Shown: positions 27,360-37,227, counted from the first letter of the stretch. The stretch: 64,000 bases of DNA from Novosphingobium mangrovisedimenti (GCF_025153475.1 NZ_JANZXA010000009.1:1-64000), one strand, 5' to 3'. The notes: generated from the letters alone by a model not told the origin. Made by a program: numbers and translations.

Positions 27360-29305
27360 CGGCCCTGCCTTTCACGGCGGTAGGCGATCTTGTCCTTGGC
27401 GACGATGCGCCGCACGTCGCTGGCCACGCGCCCGGCCAGAGCCAGCAGGCCACCCAGCGCGATCAGCAGTCCGCCGATCCAGATCAGCGGCACGAAGGGC
27501 TTCCACCACAGCCTGAGCTGCCAGCGTCCGTCCTCGGCCTCGCCGCCAAGCACCGCGTAGAGCTGGCCGTTCCAGCGCGTCAGCAGAGCCGATTCGCTGG
27601 TCTGCTGCGGCGGTGCCCAGAAGCTGCGCGATTGCGGCAGCATGCGCGTTTCCTTGCCGTCGGCGCCGTAACGCACCAGCAAACGGGCTTCGAGTGCGGT
27701 CCAGTTGGGCCCGGCGACCGGCTCGATGGAATCGAGCTTCACGTGCCAGGGGCCGACTTCGGTGACGTCGCCGGTCCTCACCGCCACCAGCTTTTCGACC
27801 GTGAAGGCGCTCTCGCTGCTCATCCCGAACAGGGCAACGGCAATGCCGAAGTGGGCAAAGACCATGCCCCAGACCGGCAGCGGCGTACGGCGCAGGTTGC
27901 GGTCGCGCAAAGGCAGCACGCTCGCCCAGGCAAGGCCGATCGAAAGCGCCAGCCCCAGGAACGGCAGCAGCGAAACGCCGCCGATCGCCACCACGGCGAT
28001 GCCCGCGGCCACTACCAGCAGTGCCGGAATCACCAGCAGCTTGCCGATGCGCGCGAACTTGTCACGCCGCCAGCGCAGCAGCGGCCCGATCGCCAGCACC
28101 ACCAGCATCGGCACCGCGAAGAGCGCGCTCATCGGGTTGAAGTAAGGCGGACCGACCGAGACCTTGGCGCCCATCGCCTCAGCCACCAGCGGGTAGAGCG
28201 TGCCGAACAGGACAATGCCCAGAATCGCCGAAAGCATCACGTTGTTGAACACCAACGCACCCTCGCGGCTGACCAGCGCGAAGCGCTCACCTTCGGTCAC
28301 CGTGGAAGCGCGTAGCGCGAAGAGCGTCAGGGCACCGCCGATGTTGATCGCCAGCAGCGCCAGAATGAACGTGCCGCGTTCGGGATCGACCGCAAAGGCA
28401 TGGACGCTCGTGAGAATGCCCGAGCGTACAAGGAACGTGCCGATCATCGACATCGAGAAGGCCACGACGCCCAGCATGACCGTCCAGGCGCGCAAGGCAT
28501 TGCGCGAGGCCAGGACGCTGGCCGAATGGAGCAGCGCGGTCGCCGCGAGCCAGGGCATCAGCGAGGCGTTCTCGACCGGGTCCCAGAACCACCAGCCGCC
28601 CCAGCCCAGCTCGTAATAGGCCCAATAGGAACCGGCGGTGATACCGATGGTGAGGAATATCCACGCGCCCAGCACCCAGGGCCGCATGGCCCGGGCAAAG
28701 GCCGGCCCGACCTCGCGCGTGATCAGCGCACCGATCGCGAAGCTGAAGGCGATCGAGAGACCGACATAGCCGAGGTAGAGCGTGGGCGGGTGGAAGGCGA
28801 GACCAAGGTCCTGCAGCAGCGGATTGAGACCATTGCCTTCCGCCGGCACCGGCGAAAGCCGCTCGAACGGGTTCGAGGCAATGAGCAGGAAGGCATAGAA
28901 GCCGAGCGAAACGAAGGCCTGCCCGGCCAGCGTCGCCAGCATGGTCGGCTCCGGCAGCCGCTTCTCGATCAGCGCCACGAAGCCTCCGGCCATGCCCATG
29001 ACCGTGACCCACAGCAGCATCGAGCCTTCGTGATTGCCCCAGGCCCCGGCGATCTTGAACACCAGCGGCTTCATCGAATGCGAATTGAGCGCGACCAGCT
29101 TCACCGACAGGTCGGTAACGGCGAAGACGTAGATCAGGCACAGGAAGGCGATCAGCGCGAGCAGCCCCTGCGCGACCGCGACCGGACGCGTCACGCCGGC
29201 CAGTGTTTCGCCATGCCTGGTCAGCCCGAGCGCGCCCGAAACGAGTTGCAGCGCCGCCAGCGCGGCCGCCAGCCACAGGGCGGCAAGACCGAGTTCGGCT
29301 ATCAT
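27356..29305 (-). CDS. ccmF: Haem lyase CcmF
   Basis: A 649-aa polytopic inner-membrane protein that ligates haem to apocytochrome c with CcmH/I. The WWD haem-handling motif reads WGGWWFWDPVEN; about 15 transmembrane helices are apparent. Length is normal. It overlaps ccmE and ccmG. Confidence 0.97.
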   Translation of the reverse strand: MIAELGLAALWLAAALAALQLVSGALGLTRHGETLAGVTRPVAVAQGLLALIAFLCLIYVFAVTDLSVKLVALNSHSMKPLVFKIAGAWGNHEGSMLLWVTVMGMAGGFVALIEKRLPEPTMLATLAGQAFVSLGFYAFLLIASNPFERLSPVPAEGNGLNPLLQDLGLAFHPPTLYLGYVGLSIAFSFAIGALITREVGPAFARAMRPWVLGAWIFLTIGITAGSYWAYYELGWGGWWFWDPVENASLMPWLAATALLHSASVLASRNALRAWTVMLGVVAFSMSMIGTFLVRSGILTSVHAFAVDPERGTFILALLAINIGGALTLFALRASTVTEGERFALVSREGALVFNNVMLSAILGIVLFGTLYPLVAEAMGAKVSVGPPYFNPMSALFAVPMLVVLAIGPLLRWRRDKFARIGKLLVIPALLVVAAGIAVVAIGGVSLLPFLGLALSIGLAWASVLPLRDRNLRRTPLPVWGMVFAHFGIAVALFGMSSESAFTVEKLVAVRTGDVTEVGPWHVKLDSIEPVAGPNWTALEARLLVRYGADGKETRMLPQSRSFWAPPQQTSESALLTRWNGQLYAVLGGEAEDGRWQLRLWWKPFVPLIWIGGLLIALGGLLALAGRVASDVRRIVAKDKIAYRRERQGR

Positions 29306-29754
29306 TTGGTTTCGGCCACGACCTGCTTGGCCTGTGCCTCGGTCATGTTCTGCATCTCGCGCGGGACATAATTCTCATCATGCTTGGCCAGGAGGTTGTC
29401 CGCCACGAAAGTACCGTCCGCGCCCATCTTGCCTTCGGCCACGACGCCCGACCCCTCGACGAAGAGCGAGGGCACGATGCCCTTGAAGACCACCGGAACG
29501 CGCGCCTTGCCGTCTTCCACGACGAAAGCAATAGTGACGCCGTCGGGCTCGGTCTTGATCGAGCCCTTTTCCACCATGCCGCCCAGGCGCACGGCGCGGT
29601 CGGACTCGGGCGGATTGGCCGTAATTTCGGCGGGAACGTAGAAATAGCTCGCCTGATTGCGCAGTGCCCAGGCCGCCAGCAGCCCTGCTCCGATCAGCAC
29701 GACAAGCGCGATGACGAGCAGTACCAGTCGCTGGTGCTTTGCCTTGATTGCCAT
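29302..29754 (-). CDS. ccmE: Haem chaperone CcmE
   Basis: A 150-aa periplasmic haem chaperone with an N-terminal membrane anchor (about 10-28) and an OB fold. The haem-binding His-x3-Tyr motif is present as KHDENYVP. It shuttles haem from CcmC to CcmF. Overlaps ccmF by 4 bp and follows ccmD by 2 bp. Confidence 0.96.
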   Translation of the reverse strand: MAIKAKHQRLVLLVIALVVLIGAGLLAAWALRNQASYFYVPAEITANPPESDRAVRLGGMVEKGSIKTEPDGVTIAFVVEDGKARVPVVFKGIVPSLFVEGSGVVAEGKMGADGTFVADNLLAKHDENYVPREMQNMTEAQAKQVVAETK

Positions 29755-29756
29755 CG

Positions 29757-29897
29757 TCAGCGCTTCCTCGCCTCGTCACGGCGCTTTTCGGCGCGTTTCA
29801 TCGACAGCAGCGACCACGCCACCATGGTAACGGTCGCAGCGATGCCTATGGCATAGGATGCTGCCACGAAAATCCAGGGATCCATCGCTTCGCGCAT
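29757..29897 (-). CDS. ccmD: Haem exporter protein CcmD
   Basis: A 46-aa protein with one membrane helix (IFVAASYAIGIAATVTMVAW) and a charged C-terminal tail (KRAEKRRDEARKR), typical of CcmD, which helps release holo-CcmE from CcmC. The ATG at 29897 shares a base with the ccmC stop (TAATG); an internal ATG at 29885 is the alternative start. Identification rests on the helix-plus-basic-tail layout and the place between ccmC and ccmE. Confidence 0.85.
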   Translation of the reverse strand: MREAMDPWIFVAASYAIGIAATVTMVAWSLLSMKRAEKRRDEARKR

Positions 29898-30628
29898 TAC
29901 AGGTCCCCTGCCGCCAGAGCCTTGCGACGCAGCCGCGCCTCGGCCTGCTGATCGGCCAGAATCGCCCGCATGCGCGCCAGCACGACGCCCGCGAAGATCA
30001 ACGTGAAACCCAGCATCGCGAAGAGCAAGGGCCACAGGAAAGCCCCCGACATCGCCGACTTGCCCATGGTAATGCTGGGCGGCTGGTGCAGGCTGTTCCA
30101 CCAGGTGACCGAATAATGGATGATCGGGATGTTGACCGCGCCCACCAGACCGAAGATCGCGGGAGCACTGCTCTGCCCCCCGTCGGAGGCCTCGCTTGCC
30201 TGCGACAACGCCATCCAGCCGAAATAGAGAAACAGCAGCACCAGCATGCTGGTCAGCCGCCCGTCCCACACCCACCATGTGCCCCAGGCAGGTCGGCCCC
30301 ACAGCGAACCGGTGACGAGGCAGACGGCGGTGAACACCGCGCCCGGCACGGCGCAGGCCCTTGCCGCGATTCCCGCCAGCGGGTGGCGCCAGACGATCTG
30401 CATGAAGCTGGCGACGGCGATTCCCATCCAGCCGGCCATACCCAGCCAGGCTGCCGGAACGTGGAGGTAGACGATTCGCACCGTCTCGCCCTGCAGGCGC
30501 TCCGCGGGCGCTTCGAACAGGCCCCAGGCCAGAGCCGCGCCGGCAACGAGGATGCCCACCCCCATGCAGAGCGGCATCAGCCATCGGGCGATGCGAAGGA
30601 AACGAGCTGGGTTGGCAAAGCCATGCAT
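29897..30628 (-). CDS. ccmC: Haem exporter/ligase subunit CcmC
   Basis: A 243-aa, six-helix membrane protein that loads haem onto CcmE. The WWD motif reads WGTWWVWD, and conserved haem-ligand histidines lie in YLHVPAAW and IIHYSVTWWN. First gene of the visible ccm run, about 120 bp from tRNA-His. ccmA and ccmB are not adjacent. Confidence 0.96.
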   Translation of the reverse strand: MHGFANPARFLRIARWLMPLCMGVGILVAGAALAWGLFEAPAERLQGETVRIVYLHVPAAWLGMAGWMGIAVASFMQIVWRHPLAGIAARACAVPGAVFTAVCLVTGSLWGRPAWGTWWVWDGRLTSMLVLLFLYFGWMALSQASEASDGGQSSAPAIFGLVGAVNIPIIHYSVTWWNSLHQPPSITMGKSAMSGAFLWPLLFAMLGFTLIFAGVVLARMRAILADQQAEARLRRKALAAGDL

Positions 30629-30749
30629 AACAGCGCGCTTCTAAAGACCGTTTCGAAAGGAGCAAGTGCCTCGTACCAAAGACCAAAGCCTGTCCCCGGC
30701 GAATCGCCCCCGCGCAAACCGGGGCGAGGCAGCATGTCGAAAGAAGAAA

Positions 30750-30827
30750 TGGGGCGATCGATGGGGTTCGAACCCACGACCTCCGGTACCACAAACCGGC
30801 GCTCTAACCAACTGAGCTACGATCGCC
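30750..30827 (-). tRNA. tRNA-His (GTG)
   Basis: A 78-nt cloverleaf on the minus strand. The anticodon stem CCGGT/ACCGG encloses loop TTGTGGT with anticodon GTG. The extra 5' G-1 faces C73, the classical histidine identity pair, and CCA is encoded. Confidence 0.95.
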
Positions 30828-30992
30828 ACAAGCACCGCGGGCTTCTTGCGCCGCGTGCTGGAACTCCGCATCGGCCTCTGCAAGCAGTGACCGGAACGGG
30901 AGCGCGCCTTTGCACATGGCGGGGCCTCTTGCAAAGCAAAAAAACGGATCGCGCCGCGACTCTCGCAATTTTCCCGTCCCAAACGGGCCGCT

Positions 30993-31637
30993 ATGGGTGC
31001 CATCATGAACGGACCTGGCGAATCATCGGCTACGCAACTGCTTTCATATCCCGGCATGCAGCGCTTCCCCTCCTCGCGGCTGGACCTGTTCGTCATGCGC
31101 AATTTCCTGTCCCGCGCGGAGTGTGACGCGCTCGTTGCCCTGATCGAGGCCCAGCACCGTCCCTCGACCATCGCCGATGCCAATGGCGACGAGGCCTTCC
31201 GCACCAGCTCGACATGCGACCTGGACCCCGGCGTTCCCGCCGTCTTTGCACTGGCAGCCAAGCTCGCGCAGATCTCTGGCATCGCGCCGCCCCACGCCGA
31301 GCCATTGCAGGGGCAGCGCTACGAAGTGGGGCAGGAATTCAAAGCCCATACCGACTACTTCGAACCCAAGAGCGCGGACTACGAAACCTATTGCAGCGTT
31401 TCCGGGCAGCGCACCTGGACCTTCATGATCTATCTGAACGACGTGGAGGCCGGCGGCGCAACGCGGTTCCGCGTGATCGGCAAGACGATCCAGCCGGAAT
31501 GCGGCAAGCTCGTCGCGTGGAACAACCGCCGCCCCGACCAGAGCCTCAACGCCGCGACGCTCCATCACGCGATGAAAGTTCGCAAGGGCCTCAAGTACGT
31601 AATCACCCAGTGGTACCGCGAACGTCCCTGGGGGTAA
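30993..31637 (+). CDS. Prolyl-4-hydroxylase-like 2OG-Fe(II) oxygenase
   Basis: A 214-aa P4Hc-domain protein. The iron-binding HxD is in FKAHTDYFEP, the distal His in LHHAMKVRKG and the 2OG-binding Lys just after it (GLKYVITQWYRE). MIYLNDVEAGGATRF is the typical core strand. Bacterial members hydroxylate peptidyl proline or unknown targets. An alternative start is 31005. It stands alone between tRNA-His and sodC (convergent). Confidence 0.88.
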   Translation: MGAIMNGPGESSATQLLSYPGMQRFPSSRLDLFVMRNFLSRAECDALVALIEAQHRPSTIADANGDEAFRTSSTCDLDPGVPAVFALAAKLAQISGIAPPHAEPLQGQRYEVGQEFKAHTDYFEPKSADYETYCSVSGQRTWTFMIYLNDVEAGGATRFRVIGKTIQPECGKLVAWNNRRPDQSLNAATLHHAMKVRKGLKYVITQWYRERPWG

Positions 31638-31679
31638 GGGAAGAACGCGCACCCACGGCCTTCCCCCTTCCGCTTGCGG

Positions 31680-32228
31680 TTATTCGCCGGGGCTGATCAC
31701 GGCACAGGCAATGCGGGCGCCCGCCGCGCCGGCAGGCTGGCTCGTGTAGTCGTCCGCCCCCGCGTGGATGACCAGGGCCGATCCGTCGGCGTCCAGCAGC
31801 GACTTGGGGCCGGGCGTGAGCGTGACGCCGGTATTGAAGATCTGCTCCTTGAGCACACCGTCGGGGCCGACATACTGGTTGGGCATGTCCCCTCCGTGCG
31901 GGCCGCCCATGGTCATCAACCCATGCTCGTGCGCGCCTGCGGCGAAGTGCCCGCCCGAGGTCTTGAAACCCTCCGCCGGGTCGCACACGCCCTTTTCGTG
32001 GAAATGGAAACCGTGCTCGCCTTCCGGCAATCCCTTGAGATCCGTGCTGACAAGCACGCCGGTGGGCGTCTGGACCAGCGTCACCTTGCCGAGCGAGTTG
32101 CCATCGAGACCGATAACGTTCGCCTCGACCGTCTTGCCTTCACCGGATGCCGGGTCTTCCCCTGCAAGCGCCGCGGATGCGGACAGGGCCAGGGCACATG
32201 CGGCGGCAATACGGGCAGTTCGGATCAT
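31680..32228 (-). CDS. sodC: Periplasmic Cu/Zn superoxide dismutase
   Basis: A 182-aa secreted enzyme with a signal peptide (MIRTARIAAACALALSASA). Metal ligands are visible in HGFHFHEKGVCDP and GGHFAAGAHEHG, and the C-terminal GARIACAVI supplies the second Cys of the conserved disulfide. It removes periplasmic superoxide. The ATG at 32228 gives a clean signal peptide; the open frame extends upstream without homology. Confidence 0.95.
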   Translation of the reverse strand: MIRTARIAAACALALSASAALAGEDPASGEGKTVEANVIGLDGNSLGKVTLVQTPTGVLVSTDLKGLPEGEHGFHFHEKGVCDPAEGFKTSGGHFAAGAHEHGLMTMGGPHGGDMPNQYVGPDGVLKEQIFNTGVTLTPGPKSLLDADGSALVIHAGADDYTSQPAGAAGARIACAVISPGE

Positions 32229-32501
32229 TGCGCTTCTCCTTGTCGGAGCCTTTACGGCTCTTTCAATTGCTTGACGCCGCCGGCGGGGACCTTCCGCAAG
32301 TCCGGGCCCGGTCGGCGCGTTCCCGTGCAAGGCGCCCCCTCGGCCATGCACCGCGCTACGCTACGCATGTCTGGCGGAAAGGCAATTGCACGCATTCGAA
32401 CGAAATGGTTACCGCGCGGGCAAGGTTATCTCGTGGTCGGGGATTAACGTTTAAAAGCGGAGAATACCGGCGATCCGAAGCGACGCCAGGAACAGGAAAT
32501 C
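32229..32501. other. Intergenic region between sodC and the PilZ gene
   Basis: About 270 bp between divergent genes. It should hold both promoters. No gene, tRNA or strong hairpin was recognised; the 40 bp before the PilZ gene include a TTAACGTTTAA stretch. Confidence 0.4.
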
Positions 32502-32849
32502 GTGAACGCACCTATTGGACGGCTTTACGCCACGACACCGGACAACCTGGACGATCGTCGCCGCGAAACGCGTCATGCCACGCGCTTCGAAGCCATTATC
32601 GAGACATCGCAAGGCAGGCGGCATCCGGTGCTGCTGGCCGACGTTTCGCTGCACGGCTGCTCCGTCCAGACGGATGCCGAAACTGTCCGGCAAGGGGCCT
32701 TCGTCTCGATCGGTCTCTACGGCGAACCGATGCTGCCCGCCATCGTGCGCTGGGTACGCGGCAAGGCCGCCGGGATGGAATTCCTGCGCTCGGTGCCGCC
32801 CGACAGAACCGAGTGGCATGAACTCATGGACTTCGGCCTTCAGGGCTGA
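32502..32849 (+). CDS. PilZ domain protein
   Basis: A 115-aa single PilZ domain, a c-di-GMP receptor fold. The RxxxR motif is present (RRETRHATR, residues about 20-28) and the D/NxSxxG motif reads ADVSLHGCS. It may respond to the GGDEF/EAL protein encoded at 17.9 kb or others. The start is GTG at 32502 with AGGAA upstream. A terminator follows immediately. Confidence 0.85.
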   Translation: MNAPIGRLYATTPDNLDDRRRETRHATRFEAIIETSQGRRHPVLLADVSLHGCSVQTDAETVRQGAFVSIGLYGEPMLPAIVRWVRGKAAGMEFLRSVPPDRTEWHELMDFGLQG

Positions 32850-32852
32850 AAC

Positions 32853-32880
32853 AAAAAAGGCGGCCTGAAGGCCGCCTTTT
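32853..32880. terminator. Bidirectional rho-independent terminator
   Basis: AAAAAAGGCGGCC-TGAA-GGCCGCCTTTT: an 11-bp-class stem with A-run before and T-run after, serving both the PilZ gene (plus) and rpmE (minus). Confidence 0.9.
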
Positions 32881-32906
32881 CTCGTATGGGCGATGAAGCC
32901 GCTCGC

Positions 32907-33134
32907 TCACTTCTTCTTGAGCGAGAGACCACCGAAACGCTTGTTGAACTGAGCCACACGGCCGCCTTCGTTGACGCGCTGGGTACCGCCGGTCCAGGCC
33001 GGGTGCGAGGTCGGATCGACTTCGAGAACCAGCGTGTCGCCTTCGCTGCCCCAGGTCGAGCGGGTCTGGAAGGTGGTGCCATCGGTCATCTGCACCGTGA
33101 TCATGTGGTAGTCGGGATGCGTATCGGCCTTCAT
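32907..33134 (-). CDS. rpmE: 50S ribosomal protein L31 (bL31)
   Basis: A 75-aa large-subunit protein ([20 protein letters not shown]). It has no cysteines, so it is the zinc-free (C-minus) type, which in some bacteria replaces the zinc form in zinc limitation; here it may simply be the only copy. The start at 33134 is the family start. A shared terminator lies downstream. Confidence 0.95.
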   Translation of the reverse strand: MKADTHPDYHMITVQMTDGTTFQTRSTWGSEGDTLVLEVDPTSHPAWTGGTQRVNEGGRVAQFNKRFGGLSLKKK

Positions 33135-33247
33135 GTCGTATCTCTTTCGCATTTGGCCGGTTCCGACCGGCCTGCCTTGGAAAGCGGCGCGCATAGCGCC
33201 ACGAACCGCAAAAAGCAAGGGTGTCCAAAGGACTCCCCCTCGCCGTA

Positions 33248-33700
33248 TCAGGCGTCGGCGATCATCGCGGTGAAGTTCACCTCGCAAGTCACCTTGTCGC
33301 CGATCGAAGCCTTGCCCCAGAACTTGCACACGCGCGAGCGCTTCTGGACGAAGCCGGCGCGCAGGTCGAGCAAGTGGCCCGGCGTCACGGGATTGCGGAA
33401 CTTCGCCTCCTCGATCGCCATGAAGTAGACCAGCTTGCCGGCCCCTGCCAGACCGAGGCTCTCGATCGCGAGGATACCGGCCGTCTGCGCCAGCGCCTCG
33501 ATCTGGAGAACGCCGGGCATGATCGGACGGCCGGGGAAATGGCCCTGGAAGAAGTCCTCGTTGAAGCTGACGGCCTTGACCGCGTGGATCTCCTCCTCGG
33601 AGAAGGAAACCACCCGGTCGACCAGCAGCATCGGATAGCGGTGCGGAAGCGCCGCCAGGATCTTCGCGGTATCGTATTCCGCCTCGGCCGTGTCACTCAT
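33248..33700 (-). CDS. fabZ: 3-hydroxyacyl-ACP dehydratase FabZ
   Basis: A 150-aa hot-dog-fold enzyme dehydrating 3-hydroxyacyl-ACP. The catalytic His is in [13 protein letters not shown] and the Glu in LQIEALAQ. It ends the envelope cluster. In most Gram-negatives lpxD precedes and lpxA follows fabZ; neither is here. Confidence 0.97.
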   Translation of the reverse strand: MSDTAEAEYDTAKILAALPHRYPMLLVDRVVSFSEEEIHAVKAVSFNEDFFQGHFPGRPIMPGVLQIEALAQTAGILAIESLGLAGAGKLVYFMAIEEAKFRNPVTPGHLLDLRAGFVQKRSRVCKFWGKASIGDKVTCEVNFTAMIADA

Positions 33701-33719
33701 GCCCGTCTCTCGCCTGTTC

Positions 33720-34424
33720 TCAGCGGCCGGTCGGCTGCTGGCTGGTGGCGGCAGCGGCCTGTCCCTGCGCCGCAGCCTGCTGCGCGCGTGCCTCGCGAAC
33801 GCGGCGCGGCTCCCAACCCGCCGGCGGCACGAGCTGCGCCGAAGGAATGGCCGTGTTGAGTTCGTTCAGGATGTCCTGGTTCAGATTGTAGGCGTTGCCG
33901 TTGAAGGCGATGACCGAATCGGGCGCCAGAACGATCGAGATGCTGCGCTTCTTCATCGCCGACTTCAGCGCGTCGTTCAGCTTGTCCTCGATCTGCTCCT
34001 GCACATAGGCCTGCGACAGGGCCACCGGCTGGAGGATCTGCTGCAGTTCGGCCTTGCCCTGCTCCTGAAGCTGCTGGATCGCCGCGGCCTGTTGCTGCAG
34101 CGAGGCCTGGTTCGGGTTGGCAGCCTGGCGGTCGGTGTTGAACTTGTCGACCATCGGCTTGATCTGCGCGGTCAGCTGGTCGTTGCGGGTCTTGGCCTGG
34201 TCGTACTGCGCCTTGTAGGTGGTTTCGCGCTGCTGCTCGGCAACCTTGTAGGCATTCGAATTGACGACCACGGCATCGAGGTTGGCAATGCCCAGCCCCG
34301 GAACGATGGTGCCGCTGTCGGACGGCGCGGCCGGAGCCGCCTTGGCAGCCAGCGCGGGCTGTGCGGAAAGCGTGGCCAGCGCAAGGGCCGAACCCAGCGC
34401 GACGGACTTGGTTATCGTTTTCAT
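33720..34424 (-). CDS. skp: OmpH/Skp-family periplasmic chaperone
   Basis: A 234-aa secreted protein with a signal peptide ([20 protein letters not shown], cleavage after ALA), then a long Gln/Ala-rich coiled coil (about residues 75-150) typical of Skp. It escorts outer-membrane proteins to BamA. It is longer than E. coli Skp, with a Gln/Ala-rich C-terminal extension. Its start overlaps the bamA stop by one base. Confidence 0.85.
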   Translation of the reverse strand: MKTITKSVALGSALALATLSAQPALAAKAAPAAPSDSGTIVPGLGIANLDAVVVNSNAYKVAEQQRETTYKAQYDQAKTRNDQLTAQIKPMVDKFNTDRQAANPNQASLQQQAAAIQQLQEQGKAELQQILQPVALSQAYVQEQIEDKLNDALKSAMKKRSISIVLAPDSVIAFNGNAYNLNQDILNELNTAIPSAQLVPPAGWEPRRVREARAQQAAAQGQAAAATSQQPTGR

Positions 34425-37069
34425 CAGAATTGCGTTCCCACGTTGAATGTGAAGGTCTTGGTCTTGTCACCGTCCTCCTTGAGGAGGACCTTGGAAATAT
34501 CGATGCGGAACGGACCGAAGGGTGAGTTCCAGTTCACGCCGAAGCCCACCGCGACGCGCGGCTTCCAGGTATCACCGGCGAATTCCTCGACGAACTGGAA
34601 CTGATAGGCACCGGTCGGTTCATTGGCGACACCGGTAGTCGAATCGACCGCTTCCAGGGTAGTGGTGGTGGTGCTGTTGCCATCAGCATCCCGAACGTAA
34701 TACGTCGGGTTACACCCGGGGTCGCACTGCGTGAGCTGCGGCTTTCTCACGCCCCAGACCGCGCCGACATCGGCGAAGATGGACGGGCGCAGGCCCATTT
34801 CCCGTGCGCCGGAGCCCAGCGGGATCTCCAGTTCGGCACGTCCCTTGTAGTAGTACTTGCCGCCGAGTGCATCGTCGGTCCAGTCGCTGCGCTTGGTCGA
34901 CGGGATAAGAACACCATCGCCATTCTCATCGACGAGCCGCTTGCGCAAAACGCGCGGACCGACGCCACGGATGCCGAAGCCGCGCATCTGCGGCTCGCCC
35001 AGGAAGAAGCGGTCGGTCAGACGCACGTCGTCGCCGTTCAGCCCCTTGATGATGCCGCCTTCGCCGGCCACCGAGAAGACGAAACCACCGCCCAGAGGCC
35101 AGTACTTCGCCGCGTTACCACGCAGGCGCGCATAGTGCACATCGCCGCCGAGACCCGCGAAATCGACACTGACCGACGCCGTTTCGCCGCGCGACGGGCG
35201 TACGCGGTTATCGAGCGTGTCGTAGATCAGCGAGAGACCGATGATCGAGCTCAGCCGCTTGCCGATCGCATCGCACAGATAGCGGCCCGCATAGAGCGGA
35301 TCGCACTGCAGGACGTTCGGATCGAGGCGATAGGAATAGTATGTGCCCTTATCCAGCGACACGTCGTCGTAGTTGAGCGTATAGCGCCCCACTGCGGTCA
35401 GGTATTCGGTCAAAGGCACGCCGGCACGAACCTGGAAGCCGGTCGTCGCCTGCTTGTAGGTCGTCTTGCGGTCCGAGTTGTAGTAATTGAAGCTGTTGTA
35501 GTCGCGCCGGTAGATGTCGACGCCGAGCGAGACGTTCTTGTCGAACAGGTAGGGTTCGACGAAGCTCGCCTGCACGCTCTTCGAATAACGCGAATAACTA
35601 CCGGACAGACCCACCGTCTGGCCACGGCCGCGGAAGTTGCGCTGGCGGATCGAGGCCTGGAAAATGAAGCTCTCGAGGCTCGAGAAACCGGCCGAAAGCT
35701 GCAGTTCGCCGGTCGGTTTTTCCTCGACGTTCGCTTCGAGGACGATGCGGTCATCGGCGCTGCCGGGCTTCTGCTCGATCTCGAACTTCTCCTGGAAGTA
35801 GCCGAGCGACTTGATGCGGTTGGTCGAGCGCTTGACCTGCAGCGAGTTGAAGGCGTCGCCTTCGGCCAGGCGGAACTCGCGGCGCACGACCTTGTCCTGG
35901 GTCAGCGTGTTGCCGTTGATGTCGATCCGTTCAACGTAGACGCGCGGGGCCTCCTGGATCACGAAGGTGATCCCCATGGTGAGGTTGTCCTTGTCGCGGT
36001 CGTATTGCGGACGCACGTCTGCGAAAGCGTAACCGAAAGCGCCGGCGGTCTCGTTCAGGCTGTCGATCGTGTCTTCGACCTGCTTGGCGTTGTACCAGTC
36101 GCCCGCCTTCATCGGCAGGTTCTTCGCCAGCTTCTCGCCATCGAAGTCGCGCAGCTGGCTTTCCACCTTCACGTCGCCGAACTTGTAGCGCTTACCTTCC
36201 TCCACCACGTAGGTGATGATGAAGTCCTTCTTGTCCGGCGTCAGTTCGGCCACTGCGGAAACGACCCGGAAGTCGGCGTAGCCTTCAGTCAGATAGAACT
36301 GGCGCAGCTTCTGCTGGTCGAAGGCCATGCGGTCGGGATCGTAGCTCGTGCTCGAGCTGAAGATGCGCGTGAAGCGGGACTGCTTGGTAACCATCTGGCC
36401 ACGCAGCTTCCCGTCGGAGAAGTGCTCGTTGCCGATGATGTTGATCTGGCGAACCTTCGACTTGGCGCCCTCGGTGATCTCGAAGACGATGTCGACGCGG
36501 TTCTGGTCCAGCATGACCATCTTGGGCTCGACGGTCGCGGCGTAGCGGCCCTTGCGCTTGTAGAGCTCGATGATGCGGGCCACGTCGGCGCGGATCTTCG
36601 AGCGCGTGAAGATCTGGCGCGGGGCAACCTTGATCTCGGGAAGGATCTTGTCGTCCTTGATGCGCTTGTTGCCTTCAAGGATGATGCGGTTGACGACCGG
36701 GTTTTCCTGGACGGCAATGGTGACATTGCCACCGTCGTTGGTCACCTCGACGTTCTTGAACAGCTCGGTCGAGTAGAGATCCTTGAGCACCTGGTCGGCG
36801 GCGGCCTTGGAGTAAGGCTGGCCGACGCGCATCTTGATGTACGAAAGCACCGTCTGCGGCTCGAGACGTTCCGAACCCGTCACCTGGATCGACTGGATCG
36901 TCGGCTCCGCCGGCGTGACGGTTTCGGGAGCCGGCGCCGCGGCTTCTTCGGCATCCTGGGCAAAGGCTGCACCGGGAACGCCCGCGAGGATCGTGGTCCC
37001 AAGAAGCACTGCCGCAAGCTGCGACGCATGGCGGGCATCAGTGCTGCGAACCATTTCCCATCCCATCAT
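34424..37069 (-). CDS. bamA: Outer-membrane protein assembly factor BamA
   Basis: An approximately 881-aa Omp85 protein: signal peptide, five POTRA domains (from about residue 45 to 410), and a C-terminal 16-strand barrel ending in Phe (FTFNVGTQF). The RGF-type lid-lock motif appears as MRGFGIRGVGPR. It inserts barrel proteins in the outer membrane. I use the ATG at 37069; the ATG at 37054 (MVRSTDAR) has a better-spaced GGGA and is nearly as likely. Confidence 0.95.
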   Translation of the reverse strand: MMGWEMVRSTDARHASQLAAVLLGTTILAGVPGAAFAQDAEEAAAPAPETVTPAEPTIQSIQVTGSERLEPQTVLSYIKMRVGQPYSKAAADQVLKDLYSTELFKNVEVTNDGGNVTIAVQENPVVNRIILEGNKRIKDDKILPEIKVAPRQIFTRSKIRADVARIIELYKRKGRYAATVEPKMVMLDQNRVDIVFEITEGAKSKVRQINIIGNEHFSDGKLRGQMVTKQSRFTRIFSSSTSYDPDRMAFDQQKLRQFYLTEGYADFRVVSAVAELTPDKKDFIITYVVEEGKRYKFGDVKVESQLRDFDGEKLAKNLPMKAGDWYNAKQVEDTIDSLNETAGAFGYAFADVRPQYDRDKDNLTMGITFVIQEAPRVYVERIDINGNTLTQDKVVRREFRLAEGDAFNSLQVKRSTNRIKSLGYFQEKFEIEQKPGSADDRIVLEANVEEKPTGELQLSAGFSSLESFIFQASIRQRNFRGRGQTVGLSGSYSRYSKSVQASFVEPYLFDKNVSLGVDIYRRDYNSFNYYNSDRKTTYKQATTGFQVRAGVPLTEYLTAVGRYTLNYDDVSLDKGTYYSYRLDPNVLQCDPLYAGRYLCDAIGKRLSSIIGLSLIYDTLDNRVRPSRGETASVSVDFAGLGGDVHYARLRGNAAKYWPLGGGFVFSVAGEGGIIKGLNGDDVRLTDRFFLGEPQMRGFGIRGVGPRVLRKRLVDENGDGVLIPSTKRSDWTDDALGGKYYYKGRAELEIPLGSGAREMGLRPSIFADVGAVWGVRKPQLTQCDPGCNPTYYVRDADGNSTTTTTLEAVDSTTGVANEPTGAYQFQFVEEFAGDTWKPRVAVGFGVNWNSPFGPFRIDISKVLLKEDGDKTKTFTFNVGTQF

Positions 37070-37227
37070 TCTACGCAAAATCCCGTTTCCGCTCTCGCGA
37101 TGATCCCGTCCGGCCCGGCAAGCGAGATATTCGCCCGGCAGTCGACCGCAGCCATCTGCCCGATGGAAGACATCCAATCAAGCAGCCAAACCCGGCGAGA
37201 TTGTGATCGCTGGATAAAACCTCCAGG

